Source: DATFAS01 sp035254305 (GTDB taxonomy: Bacteria > Bacillota > Bacilli > Aneurinibacillales > RAOX-1). Taken from it: a stretch of 6,526 bases of DNA. A model generated the notes under the pieces. The model was not told the DNA's origin, searched no databases, and saw only the letters and a list, made by a program, of their open reading frames with translations. The number at the start of each line of letters is the position of its first letter. Position 1 is the stretch's first letter. The stretch spans positions 1 to 6,526 of the forward strand of contig DATFAS010000148.1 of NCBI GenBank assembly GCA_035254305.1, given 5' to 3'. The translations under genes and the position numbers were made by a program. This document shows positions 1 through 4,669 of the stretch, piece by piece.

Positions 1-138
1 ATTCACCTTCACTTCATCAGCTGGTTTACCCGGTTGAACCTCCTCAGCCTGATAAGGTTTCACTTCAGATGACTGGTACGGTGTGATTTCATTGGCTTTG
101 TAAGGAGTGATTTCTGACGATTGATATGGTTGGATTTG
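1..138 (-). repeat. Second octapeptide array, after the stalk domain
   Basis: Residues 269-308 read QIQPYQSS, EITPYKAN, EITPYQSS, EVKPYQAE, EVQPGKPA, followed by DEVKVN at the window edge. This is the same 8-residue period and [IV]xPY core as the N-terminal array but a diverged subtype (SS, AN or AE in place of AQ). The array may continue beyond the window. Confidence 0.85.
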
Positions 139-942
139 TGCTGCTTCTTTCGATAGAACAGCGATTTGATGTGTACTAGGGTCATAGTTTACCTGCTGCT
201 TAAATGTTTCCGAGATAAAACGAACAGGAACCACAGTCGTTCCCTCTAGAATCTGAGGGCTAACCTCTAAGGATGTTTTCTGTCCGTTCACTAGTGCATA
301 ATCCCAATCAGCGCATAATTCAATGGTCTGTCCTTTATAAACAATCGTGATCACATTTGTTTCCGCATTCCAGTTCACCTTGCAGCCTAACGCCTCACTA
401 ATGACACGAATCGGTACCATCGTATGATTATCAATGAGTTGTGGAGCAACATTAAGATCGACTAATTTCCCGTTTGCATAGGCCTGAGTTCTTCCTAGTT
501 GAAGGTAGACATAAGAGGATGGCAAAACAACCTTCCCTTGACTACTACTATTCGTCTTAGACGTATTCGAAGTCGCTGGATTCGCAGTCGGCTTAACCTG
601 CTGGGCTTGGGTTGGTTGAACAGGCTGAGACTGAACCGGTTGAATTTCTTGTGCTTTGTACGGCTGGATCTCCTTGGCTTGATATGGCTCGATCGTCTGT
701 GCCTGATATGGTTGAACCTCTTGGGCTTTGTACGGCTCGATCGTCTGTGCTTGATACGGTTGAACCTCTTGGGCTTTGTACGGCTCAATCGTCTGCGCCT
801 GATAAGGCTGGATCTCTTGCGCTTGGTACGGCTCAATCGTCTGTGCCTGATATGGCTGAATCTCTGCTGCCAACCCCACAAACGGAATACTAATAATTGT
901 ACTTGCAAGTGTACAACCTGCTAGAACCTTTTTCTTTAACAT
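1..942 (-). CDS. Secreted copper-amine-oxidase-like (stalk) domain protein with octapeptide repeats, 3' end outside window
   Basis: The frame is open from an ATG at 942 to the window edge (314 codons, no stop), so the C-terminus is missing. Residues 1-26 form a signal peptide: MLKKK, a hydrophobic stretch, then cleavage near GLAA. Residues 27-118 are an array of octapeptides of the form [ET][IV][QE]PY[QK]AQ. A Ser/Thr/Asn-rich linker follows (119-136). Residues about 144-263 resemble the Cu_amine_oxidN1 'stalk' domain as two related halves, with the hallmark segments DNHTMVPIRVISEALG (171-186) and EGTTVVPVRFISE (233-245). From residue 269 the octapeptides resume (PYQSS, PYKAN, PYQSS, PYQAE). 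Proteins with this domain are usually exported and surface- or wall-associated; despite the name they are not oxidases on this evidence. A GAAGGAGAAG ribosome site lies at 951-960. The preceding gene ends 90 bp upstream with no strong terminator between, so some read-through is possible. Exact role unknown. Confidence 0.9.
   Translation of the reverse strand, partial: MLKKKVLAGCTLASTIISIPFVGLAAEIQPYQAQTIEPYQAQEIQPYQAQTIEPYKAQEVQPYQAQTIEPYKAQEVQPYQAQTIEPYQAKEIQPYKAQEIQPVQSQPVQPTQAQQVKPTANPATSNTSKTNSSSQGKVVLPSSYVYLQLGRTQAYANGKLVDLNVAPQLIDNHTMVPIRVISEALGCKVNWNAETNVITIVYKGQTIELCADWDYALVNGQKTSLEVSPQILEGTTVVPVRFISETFKQQVNYDPSTHQIAVLSKEAAQIQPYQSSEITPYKANEITPYQSSEVKPYQAEEVQPGKPADEVKVN
589..864 (-). 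repeat. N-terminal octapeptide array (24-bp units, 48-bp doublets)
   Basis: Eleven consecutive octapeptides (residues 27-114, plus a QVKP remnant) encode alternating E[IV]QPY[QK]AQ and TIEPY[QK]AQ, so the higher-order unit is 16 residues (48 bp). The first nine units keep the Pro-Tyr pair. The last two (EIQPVQSQ, PVQPTQAQ) are degenerate and grade into the linker. Synonymous differences between copies are few, which fits recent tandem duplication. The repeats begin immediately after the predicted signal-peptide cleavage site. Open frames on the other strand and in other phases here are by-products of the repetition. Confidence 0.92.
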
Positions 943-989
943 CTACTCATCTTCTCCTTCTGGGACAATCCGCCCACATTTACTTTCAT

Positions 990-995
990 ATTATA
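990..995 (-). promoter_or_regulatory. Possible -10 element for the stalk-protein gene
   Basis: A perfect TATAAT on the minus strand lies 47 bp upstream of the stalk-protein ATG, within the 90-bp gap after the regulator gene. No good -35 hexamer sits 16-18 bp upstream; the nearest, TTGTAG at 1019-1024, is 23 bp away. The gene may therefore need an activator or be partly read through from the regulator gene. Confidence 0.35.
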
Positions 996-1032
996 CAATG
1001 CGGTACTAGATTATCCCTCTACAACTTCATAT

Positions 1033-2277
1033 TTATTTTGATATTTTTCGCAACTTCAGGTCTATAAACATAGAAATCCTCTGGTTCGGATCATCCAAAT
1101 CAAATCCAGCTACCTCACCAACTCGTCTCAACCGATAGGCCAGTGTATTCGGATGGATGTGTAGGATTTTGGAGGCGATATTCACATGCCCCGCACAATC
1201 TAGATAGGTTTCAAGCGTAGACAAGAGCTGACTTTGATTCTCCTCATCATATCGAACAAGCCTTTCTAAACGGCGGTTCACGTACATCTCATCGGCATTC
1301 TTCTCTATAAAAGTAGGCAACAATCGATAGATTCCAAGATCCGTATAACCCCGGATGGCCCCCATTTCCTGTGGCAGTATTCTCTTCATATGAAGAACAT
1401 TCAAGGCCTGCTGATAGCTCTTCTCGATATAAGAGAAGCTCTCATATTCATTGCCGAAAACACCCGTCATAGCTAGTGGGCCGAATCGTTCCTGAATCTT
1501 TCCAATCACTTCCTGTACAAAAGCATGACATCGATCATGAAAATCTACCTTTTCCCTTCCCCCTCCACCAAGGAGAATGAATTGCTTCTGATTCGTTACC
1601 CATAAAGGAAATTGGTTGATAGAGAAGGTTTCGCTAAGATTGGAAAGTAGAAAAGCTAGCTCCTTCTGGACCTGATCATATCGATCATCTTCCACATCGA
1701 ATATAAATACGGAAAAAGGATGCGGCAGCTTCAAATGAATGAACTCGGCTCGAATCTGAATTTCGTGATGCGATTTAATATGACCAAGCAACAGCTCCCA
1801 GAAAAATTCCTTGCCCTTCTCATCCTGAAGTCTACGGCGTGTGAGCCTACGATGCAGCTTCGGCATGGCAGCATGTGCGGCCTGACGGAGATAATCCATT
1901 TCCTCATCCCCGAGGGGTTCATTCACCTCTTGAACATAGATATATCCAAGAACACTCACACCCTTGCGGATCGAGATGGCTACACGATCACCGAGTCCGA
2001 CTTCATTCTTCGCCTCGATGCGAATCGGTTGATCACTTTCCATCAGCTTCTGGATGACTCCATCCTGCCACAATCGATTCAGTACAGCCTCGGGAACACT
2101 GCGACCCATGATCGTTTCCATACGGGCTTTATCTGTCCAATTCCCATGCTTACTATAGGCGATTAAACGATGGTTCGAATCCTCTATGGTAATCGGGTTA
2201 CTCACCCTTTTGCAAATAATATCAGCTAGCTCCTCAAGGTCTGCAGCTTCTAGGTTAATTTGAGGTTGATCCTTCAA
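1033..2277 (-). CDS. PucR-family transcriptional regulator (PutR/AdeR-like)
   Basis: This 414-aa cytoplasmic DNA-binding regulator starts at a TTG (2277) placed 8 nt after a strong GGGAGGGG. An upstream in-frame GTG at 2376 lies inside the preceding gene's terminator hairpin and is rejected as a start. Residues about 10-145 resemble the N-terminal sensory region of the family (PITIEDSNHRLIAYS at 28-42; VGLGDRVAISI at 93-103). Residues about 176-300 are consistent with the central CdaR/GGDEF-like region, which in this family is not a working cyclase. Residues about 350-408 are the C-terminal PucR helix-turn-helix (HVNIASKILHIHPNTLAYRL, 364-383). Known relatives, Bacillus PutR and AdeR, activate proline or alanine catabolism genes in response to the amino acid. 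Length matches these proteins. No catabolic genes lie beside it here, so effector and targets cannot be assigned. Confidence 0.9.
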   Translation of the reverse strand: MKDQPQINLEAADLEELADIICKRVSNPITIEDSNHRLIAYSKHGNWTDKARMETIMGRSVPEAVLNRLWQDGVIQKLMESDQPIRIEAKNEVGLGDRVAISIRKGVSVLGYIYVQEVNEPLGDEEMDYLRQAAHAAMPKLHRRLTRRRLQDEKGKEFFWELLLGHIKSHHEIQIRAEFIHLKLPHPFSVFIFDVEDDRYDQVQKELAFLLSNLSETFSINQFPLWVTNQKQFILLGGGGREKVDFHDRCHAFVQEVIGKIQERFGPLAMTGVFGNEYESFSYIEKSYQQALNVLHMKRILPQEMGAIRGYTDLGIYRLLPTFIEKNADEMYVNRRLERLVRYDEENQSQLLSTLETYLDCAGHVNIASKILHIHPNTLAYRLRRVGEVAGFDLDDPNQRISMFIDLKLRKISK

Positions 2278-2285
2278 GCTTTGAT

Positions 2286-2293
2286 CCCCTCCC
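2286..2293 (-). promoter_or_regulatory. Ribosome binding site that fixes the TTG start of the PucR-family gene
   Basis: GGGAGGGG lies 8 nt before the TTG at 2277. No comparable site precedes the in-frame GTG at 2376 or the TTG further down within NTLSNE. This makes the product 414 aa rather than the 447 aa of the maximal frame. Confidence 0.8.
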
Positions 2294-2316
2294 TTGATAC
2301 TTTTTTGTTTACTATC

Positions 2317-2346
2317 ACTATACTTCTTGGTGATTTCGTTTGACAA
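2317..2346 (-). promoter_or_regulatory. Sigma-A-like promoter of the PucR-family gene
   Basis: On the minus strand TTGTCA (2341-2346) and TATAGT (2317-2322) are separated by 18 bp, each one mismatch from consensus. The pair starts just after the protease terminator and leaves a short leader of about 30 nt before the TTG start, so the regulator is a separate transcription unit. Confidence 0.65.
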
Positions 2347-2352
2347 GGTATT

Positions 2353-2393
2353 AAAAAAAACCACAACAATCCTCACTCAAGGACTGTCGTGGT
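2353..2393 (-). terminator. Rho-independent terminator of the protease gene
   Basis: A 34-nt inverted repeat (2360-2393) beginning ACCACGACAGTCCTT forms a 15-bp stem with a few G-U pairs and a GAGT loop. It is followed on the minus strand by a run of seven or eight U. It starts 6 bp after the protease stop codon. The opposite orientation lacks a U-tract. Confidence 0.93.
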
Positions 2394-2399
2394 TCTCTT

Positions 2400-3833
2400 C
2401 TATTTTAACTGAAAGGTGGTTGCCGCAGAGCTACTCTTATAATTGGTAAGCGTAGTATTGGCTGTGACTTGATAGGTCCCCTTCACGGATCGACTGCTTG
2501 TGGATAATTTAAATACAGCCTGACCTGTCAGATTCGTTGTTGCTACACCCTTAACAGCGCTTCCCTTCGGTGGGGTAATGGTCACATTCACCGTTGCCCC
2601 AGAGAGAGGTTGGCTATTTTGATCGGTTGCATTCACGGTAATCGTCACCGTTTGACCTGCTGTATAAATGGTTTTATCTGTTATAACTTTAGTCGCGGTG
2701 GTTAGGCTTACGGCTGGTGTTGGTGCTGGTTGTGTTGTGCCCATATTAGACTGAATCAGACCATATCCATACAAGGAATCCCTTCCTGCAGCTCCAAGGT
2801 CAAGAATATTTTGGTCTAATTTGCTCCGCAGCGTGACATTCGTTGCTGTTGGATCGGCCTGTTTCAATAGAGCCAGTTCCCCTGCTACGAATGGAGTAGC
2901 CATGGAAGTCCCACTCATCGTGGCATATCCGTTGTTTAGGTAGGTACTGAGAATACTGACGCCAGGTGCTGAAACTTCGATTTCCGGTCCTGTAGAGGAG
3001 AAGGATGCGATCTGGTTATTCGAATCTACCGCCGAAACCGCAATCGTTGAGTCATACTTAGCTGGATATTCAACCGTATTCGTCCCTCCGTCATTGCCCC
3101 CAGCAGCCACAACTAAAACCCCACTATTATACGCTTTATCCACTTCTTGATGCAGGGTATAGCTGTCTGTCGTACTTCCAAGACTTAGGTTCACCACATC
3201 CATATGATTGTTGATCGCCCAATCAATCCCCGATACAACATCAGATAGGTAGCCAGATCCGTCAGATCCAAGAACCTTGACTGCATATAAATTCGCATCA
3301 GGAGCTACACCAACGACTCCTGTTGTATTATTTCTTGCTCCAATAATCCCCGCTACATGTGTTCCATGGCCATTATCATCCGCATAGGAGGTTGTATAAC
3401 TAACAAAAGAAACACCCCCTGCTACCACCAAATCACTATGTGGAGCAATTCCTGAATCCACAACAGCTACATTCACACCCTTACCTGTATAACCAGAGGA
3501 CCATGCATTCGGTGCTAGTATTTTATTCACTCCCCAATCTAGCGTTTGGGATTTTACTTTTACCACAGTGTCAGGTTCAATCACTTTAATATTCGGGTTA
3601 CTCTTAAGACTCGCTAATTGACTAGTTGGTAGGGTTACCGCTAGTGCTGGCACGTTTTTAAAAGTATGATGAACCCGGCCTTTCGCTTTACTAATAATAG
3701 TAGAATCAGCCTTATCCTTAAAAACTACCATTACTCGTTGCTCACTTGGTTGTGAAGGAGTAGCAGCTAAGGAAGTAGTAGGAATCCCCGCCATTAGCAA
3801 AATCGAAGATAGTGCGGCAACAAACTTTTTCAT
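2400..3833 (-). CDS. Secreted subtilisin-like serine protease (S8) with I9 propeptide and C-terminal Ig-like domain
   Basis: This 477-aa exported endopeptidase precursor has a signal peptide at residues 1-23 (MKKF, hydrophobic core, TSLA/A). An Inhibitor_I9-type propeptide (about 32-93) would act as intramolecular chaperone and inhibitor. The catalytic domain (about 97-362) has Asp126 in VAVVDSG, His156 in NGHGTHVAG, Ser310 in SGTSMATP and oxyanion-hole Asn247 in AAGGND, so the triad is complete. A Pro/Thr-rich linker (366-374) leads to a roughly 95-residue Ig-like module (TDKTIYTAGQTVTITV, 385-400), like Big_1-type or MG2-type beta-sandwiches, probably for substrate or surface binding. There is no sortase motif or S-layer domain, so it is probably released or loosely held. 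The ATG at 3833 follows AGAGGGG by 9 nt. A c-di-GMP-I riboswitch and terminator in its leader indicate control by c-di-GMP. Confidence 0.96.
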   Translation of the reverse strand: MKKFVAALSSILLMAGIPTTSLAATPSQPSEQRVMVVFKDKADSTIISKAKGRVHHTFKNVPALAVTLPTSQLASLKSNPNIKVIEPDTVVKVKSQTLDWGVNKILAPNAWSSGYTGKGVNVAVVDSGIAPHSDLVVAGGVSFVSYTTSYADDNGHGTHVAGIIGARNNTTGVVGVAPDANLYAVKVLGSDGSGYLSDVVSGIDWAINNHMDVVNLSLGSTTDSYTLHQEVDKAYNSGVLVVAAGGNDGGTNTVEYPAKYDSTIAVSAVDSNNQIASFSSTGPEIEVSAPGVSILSTYLNNGYATMSGTSMATPFVAGELALLKQADPTATNVTLRSKLDQNILDLGAAGRDSLYGYGLIQSNMGTTQPAPTPAVSLTTATKVITDKTIYTAGQTVTITVNATDQNSQPLSGATVNVTITPPKGSAVKGVATTNLTGQAVFKLSTSSRSVKGTYQVTANTTLTNYKSSSAATTFQLK

Positions 3834-3851
3834 TCTACTTATCCCCTCTCT

Positions 3852-3889
3852 TAAAATAAAAAACTATCCCCAAAAAGATAGCCGGATAG
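3852..3889 (-). terminator. Terminator/expression platform of the c-di-GMP riboswitch
   Basis: On the minus strand CTATCTT-TTTG-GGGATAG (3864-3881) forms a hairpin followed by TTTTTTATTTTAA (3851-3863), with the protease ribosome site directly after. A second CTATCC (3884-3889) just upstream can pair perfectly with the same GGATAG, giving an alternative register. TCCGG (3882-3886) can also pair with CCGGA (3898-3902) at the aptamer's 3' edge, a possible antiterminator. Control is therefore probably by premature termination. Whether ligand turns it on or off is not settled from the sequence. Confidence 0.82.
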
Positions 3890-3896
3890 CCTTAGA

Positions 3897-3980
3897 GTCC
3901 GGTAACTGGCTGGCATAATCATTTCTGACCTTAGCCCCTGTAGCTTTGCGTCACAGCCTTTCGGATGCTTTGCCTTTATC
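3897..3980 (-). ncRNA. Cyclic di-GMP-I riboswitch aptamer (GEMM-I)
   Basis: The leader RNA of the protease carries the conserved blocks of class I c-di-GMP aptamers in order: GGCAAAGC (3967-3974), a short helix capped by a GAAA tetraloop (ATCC-GAAA-GGCT), GACGCAAAGC, GGGGCTAAGG, a GGTCA-GAAA-TGATT arm, TTATGCC and AGCCAGTTACCGG. The CTAA and TATG segments match the tetraloop receptor that docks the GAAA loop. The 3' GTTACCG closes onto GGCAAA, as in the Vc2 aptamer. Odd points are one mismatch in the GAAA-capped helix and a 3' junction one nucleotide shorter than usual. Recognition is from the family consensus; no covariance search was run. Confidence 0.92.
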
Positions 3981-4003
3981 AATGGGATGATGATGTTACC
4001 TTT

Positions 4004-4037
4004 ACTATATAATGGATTGCATGGAGGTGGGAATCAA
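4004..4037 (-). promoter_or_regulatory. Weak candidate promoter for the riboswitch-protease transcript
   Basis: A -10-like TTATAT/TATAGT cluster (4004-4012) lies 24 bp or more upstream of the aptamer, which suits a leader starting near 3998. The best -35, TTGATT (4032-4037), is 19 bp from TTATAT, longer than ideal. The transcript must start between the terminator at 4058 and the aptamer, so a promoter is expected here, but the exact elements are uncertain. Confidence 0.35.
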
Positions 4038-4048
4038 AAACTTTTTGA
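4034..4048 (-). repeat. 15-bp perfect dyad over the candidate -35 of the protease transcript
   Basis: TCAAAAA-C-TTTTTGA (plus strand) is a perfect palindrome around one base. It overlaps the presumed -35 and has operator-like size and placement. It could bind a repressor or activator, or be a chance AT-rich dyad. I do not recognise a known regulator site. Confidence 0.4.
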
Positions 4049-4057
4049 AGAAGTATC

Positions 4058-4095
4058 AAAAAATAAAAAAACCCCTCCAATTATTATTGGAGAGG
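4058..4095 (-). terminator. Strong terminator after the small-gene pair
   Basis: The RNA forms CCTCTCCAAT-AATA-ATTGGAGGGG, a 10-bp stem (4072-4095, one G-U pair) with a 4-nt loop. It is followed by TTTTTTTATTTTTT and begins 6 bp after the stop of the 50-aa gene. It insulates the riboswitch-protease unit from upstream transcription. Confidence 0.95.
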
Positions 4096-4101
4096 AATCT
4101 G

Positions 4102-4254
4102 TTACTCTTCATCAGGGACCCGATCGATCACGAGTTTCGTGACCTGCGTATAATCTCCTTGTTTTACTTCTTGTTTACTCGCACTTTTTTCTAATTCATC
4201 CATTTCCATACTTGGAGCCATGGTGGCTGGGGGTTTGGTTCTTTTTCTACTCAT
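4102..4254 (-). CDS. Small hypothetical protein, 50 aa, overlapping the upstream small gene
   Basis: The start is the ATG at 4254, preceded 6 nt upstream by GAGAGGA; the longer frame to 4329 only overlaps the upstream gene. The protein begins MSRKRTKPPATMAPSMEMDE and ends DRVPDEE: a basic, proline-containing N-terminus, then a mostly polar, acid-ending chain with a short hydrophobic stretch (VTKLVIDRV, 38-46). There is no signal peptide, membrane segment or cysteine. It shares 8 bp with the end of the 66-aa gene (ATGAGTAG), typical of translational coupling, and is followed by a strong terminator. Reality as a gene is supported by ribosome site, coupling and terminator. I do not recognise the family. 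Confidence 0.75.
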   Translation of the reverse strand: MSRKRTKPPATMAPSMEMDELEKSASKQEVKQGDYTQVTKLVIDRVPDEE

Positions 4255-4447
4255 ATTTATTCCTCTCAGGTTCTTGATAGAGTCGATCATCTTCCCAGTA
4301 GTCATAGTATTCTTCAGAGGACAGATCATTAAATCGATTCAATGAATTTGGATCTTTCCATACGAATTCTTTTCCGGAAAAGCTGTTCACATTCATCCGT
4401 CTGCCGGTATAGGGATTGATCATGGATTGCTTTTTATTCTTGGTCAT
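4247..4447 (-). CDS. Small hypothetical protein, 66 aa, first gene of a two-gene operon
   Basis: The ATG at 4447 follows AAAGGAG by 8 nt; the longer frame to 4522 would extend into the DnaA-box-like cluster and lacks a comparable site. The protein begins MTKNKKQSMINPYTGRRMNV. Its N-terminal half is basic and its C-terminal half is acidic and rich in aromatic residues (EEYYDYWEDD, 45-54); 11 of 66 residues are Phe, Trp or Tyr. There is no signal peptide, transmembrane helix or cysteine, so it is probably cytoplasmic. The stop overlaps the start of the 50-aa gene. The only obvious upstream signal is the cluster of DnaA-box-like motifs that begins 66 bp before the ATG; no clear sigma-A promoter was found. 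Function unknown; not recognised. Confidence 0.78.
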   Translation of the reverse strand: MTKNKKQSMINPYTGRRMNVNSFSGKEFVWKDPNSLNRFNDLSSEEYYDYWEDDRLYQEPERNKYE

Positions 4448-4512
4448 GGTCACAGCTCCTTTATTTTCCTGAAAGTAGTATTTGAAAAGATGAGGATGTT
4501 TATGTGTAGAGG

Positions 4513-4620
4513 TTGTCCACAATTTGTTGTGGGTAAGTTGTGGATTACTGTGGAAATCTCGGGGATAATCGTTGAAAATTTGTGTATAATCCTGTGTTTA
4601 TTTTGTTGATATGTGGATAA
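4513..4620 (-). promoter_or_regulatory. Cluster of DnaA-box-like 9-mers with about 10.5-bp phasing
   Basis: Against the consensus TTATCCACA, the minus strand has TTATCCACA (4612-4620, perfect), TTATACACA (4581-4589, fits TTATNCACA), TTATCCCCG (4560-4568, 7/9), ATTTCCACA (4549-4557, 7/9), TAATCCACA (4539-4547, 8/9) and TTACCCACA (4528-4536, 8/9). ATAAACACA (4593-4601) is a weaker 7/9 site. The plus strand has TTGTCCACA (4513-4521, 8/9). Start-to-start distances of the main same-strand sites are 11, 10, 11, 21 and 31 bp, near multiples of the helical repeat, so the sites face one side of the DNA. The cluster lies between the chemoreceptor terminator and the small-gene pair. No dnaA or dnaN is nearby, so a DnaA-binding regulatory or titration locus is more likely than oriC. 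Confidence 0.7.
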
Positions 4621-4636
4621 AGTTATCGATTCATAC

Positions 4637-4663
4637 AAAAAAAGTGTAGAATTTATCTACACT
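4637..4663 (-). terminator. Terminator of the chemoreceptor gene
   Basis: AGTGTAGA-TAAAT-TCTACACT (4643-4663) is a perfect 8-bp stem with a 5-nt loop. It is followed on the minus strand by a T-run (4637-4642) and begins 6 bp after the chemoreceptor stop codon. It separates chemoreceptor transcription from the DnaA-box-like cluster. Confidence 0.92.
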
Positions 4664-4669
4664 CCTCCA

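Noticed and set aside
495..924. Arg/Ser-rich minus-strand frame and two Leu/Arg-rich plus-strand frames in the first kilobase
   Set aside because: They are other-frame readings of the 24-bp repeats of the stalk-protein gene; their low-complexity periodicity comes from that array and none has a convincing ribosome site.
913..924. Lipobox-like LAGC at residues 7-10 of the stalk protein
   Set aside because: There is no hydrophobic core before the cysteine; the hydrophobic stretch follows it and ends at a normal signal-peptidase I site, so a lipoprotein is unlikely.
943..975. Hairpin GGGCGGATTGTCCC just before the stalk-protein ribosome site
   Set aside because: Only three or four pairs with a bulge and no U-run, too weak to call a terminator or regulatory structure.
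1720..2166. 148-aa plus-strand frame opposite the PucR-family gene
   Set aside because: It is antisense to a clear conserved-domain gene and has no recognisable domain or ribosome site.
2278..2376. 33-residue N-terminal extension of the PucR-family protein from a GTG at 2376
   Set aside because: The GTG lies inside the protease terminator hairpin and upstream of the likely promoter; a strong GGGAGGGG places the start at the TTG at 2277.
4012..4194. 60-aa plus-strand frame across the terminator and the 50-aa gene
   Set aside because: It reads through a terminator hairpin and A-tract, giving Lys- and Phe-rich low-complexity sequence; its ATGGAGG context is part of the promoter region of the opposite strand.
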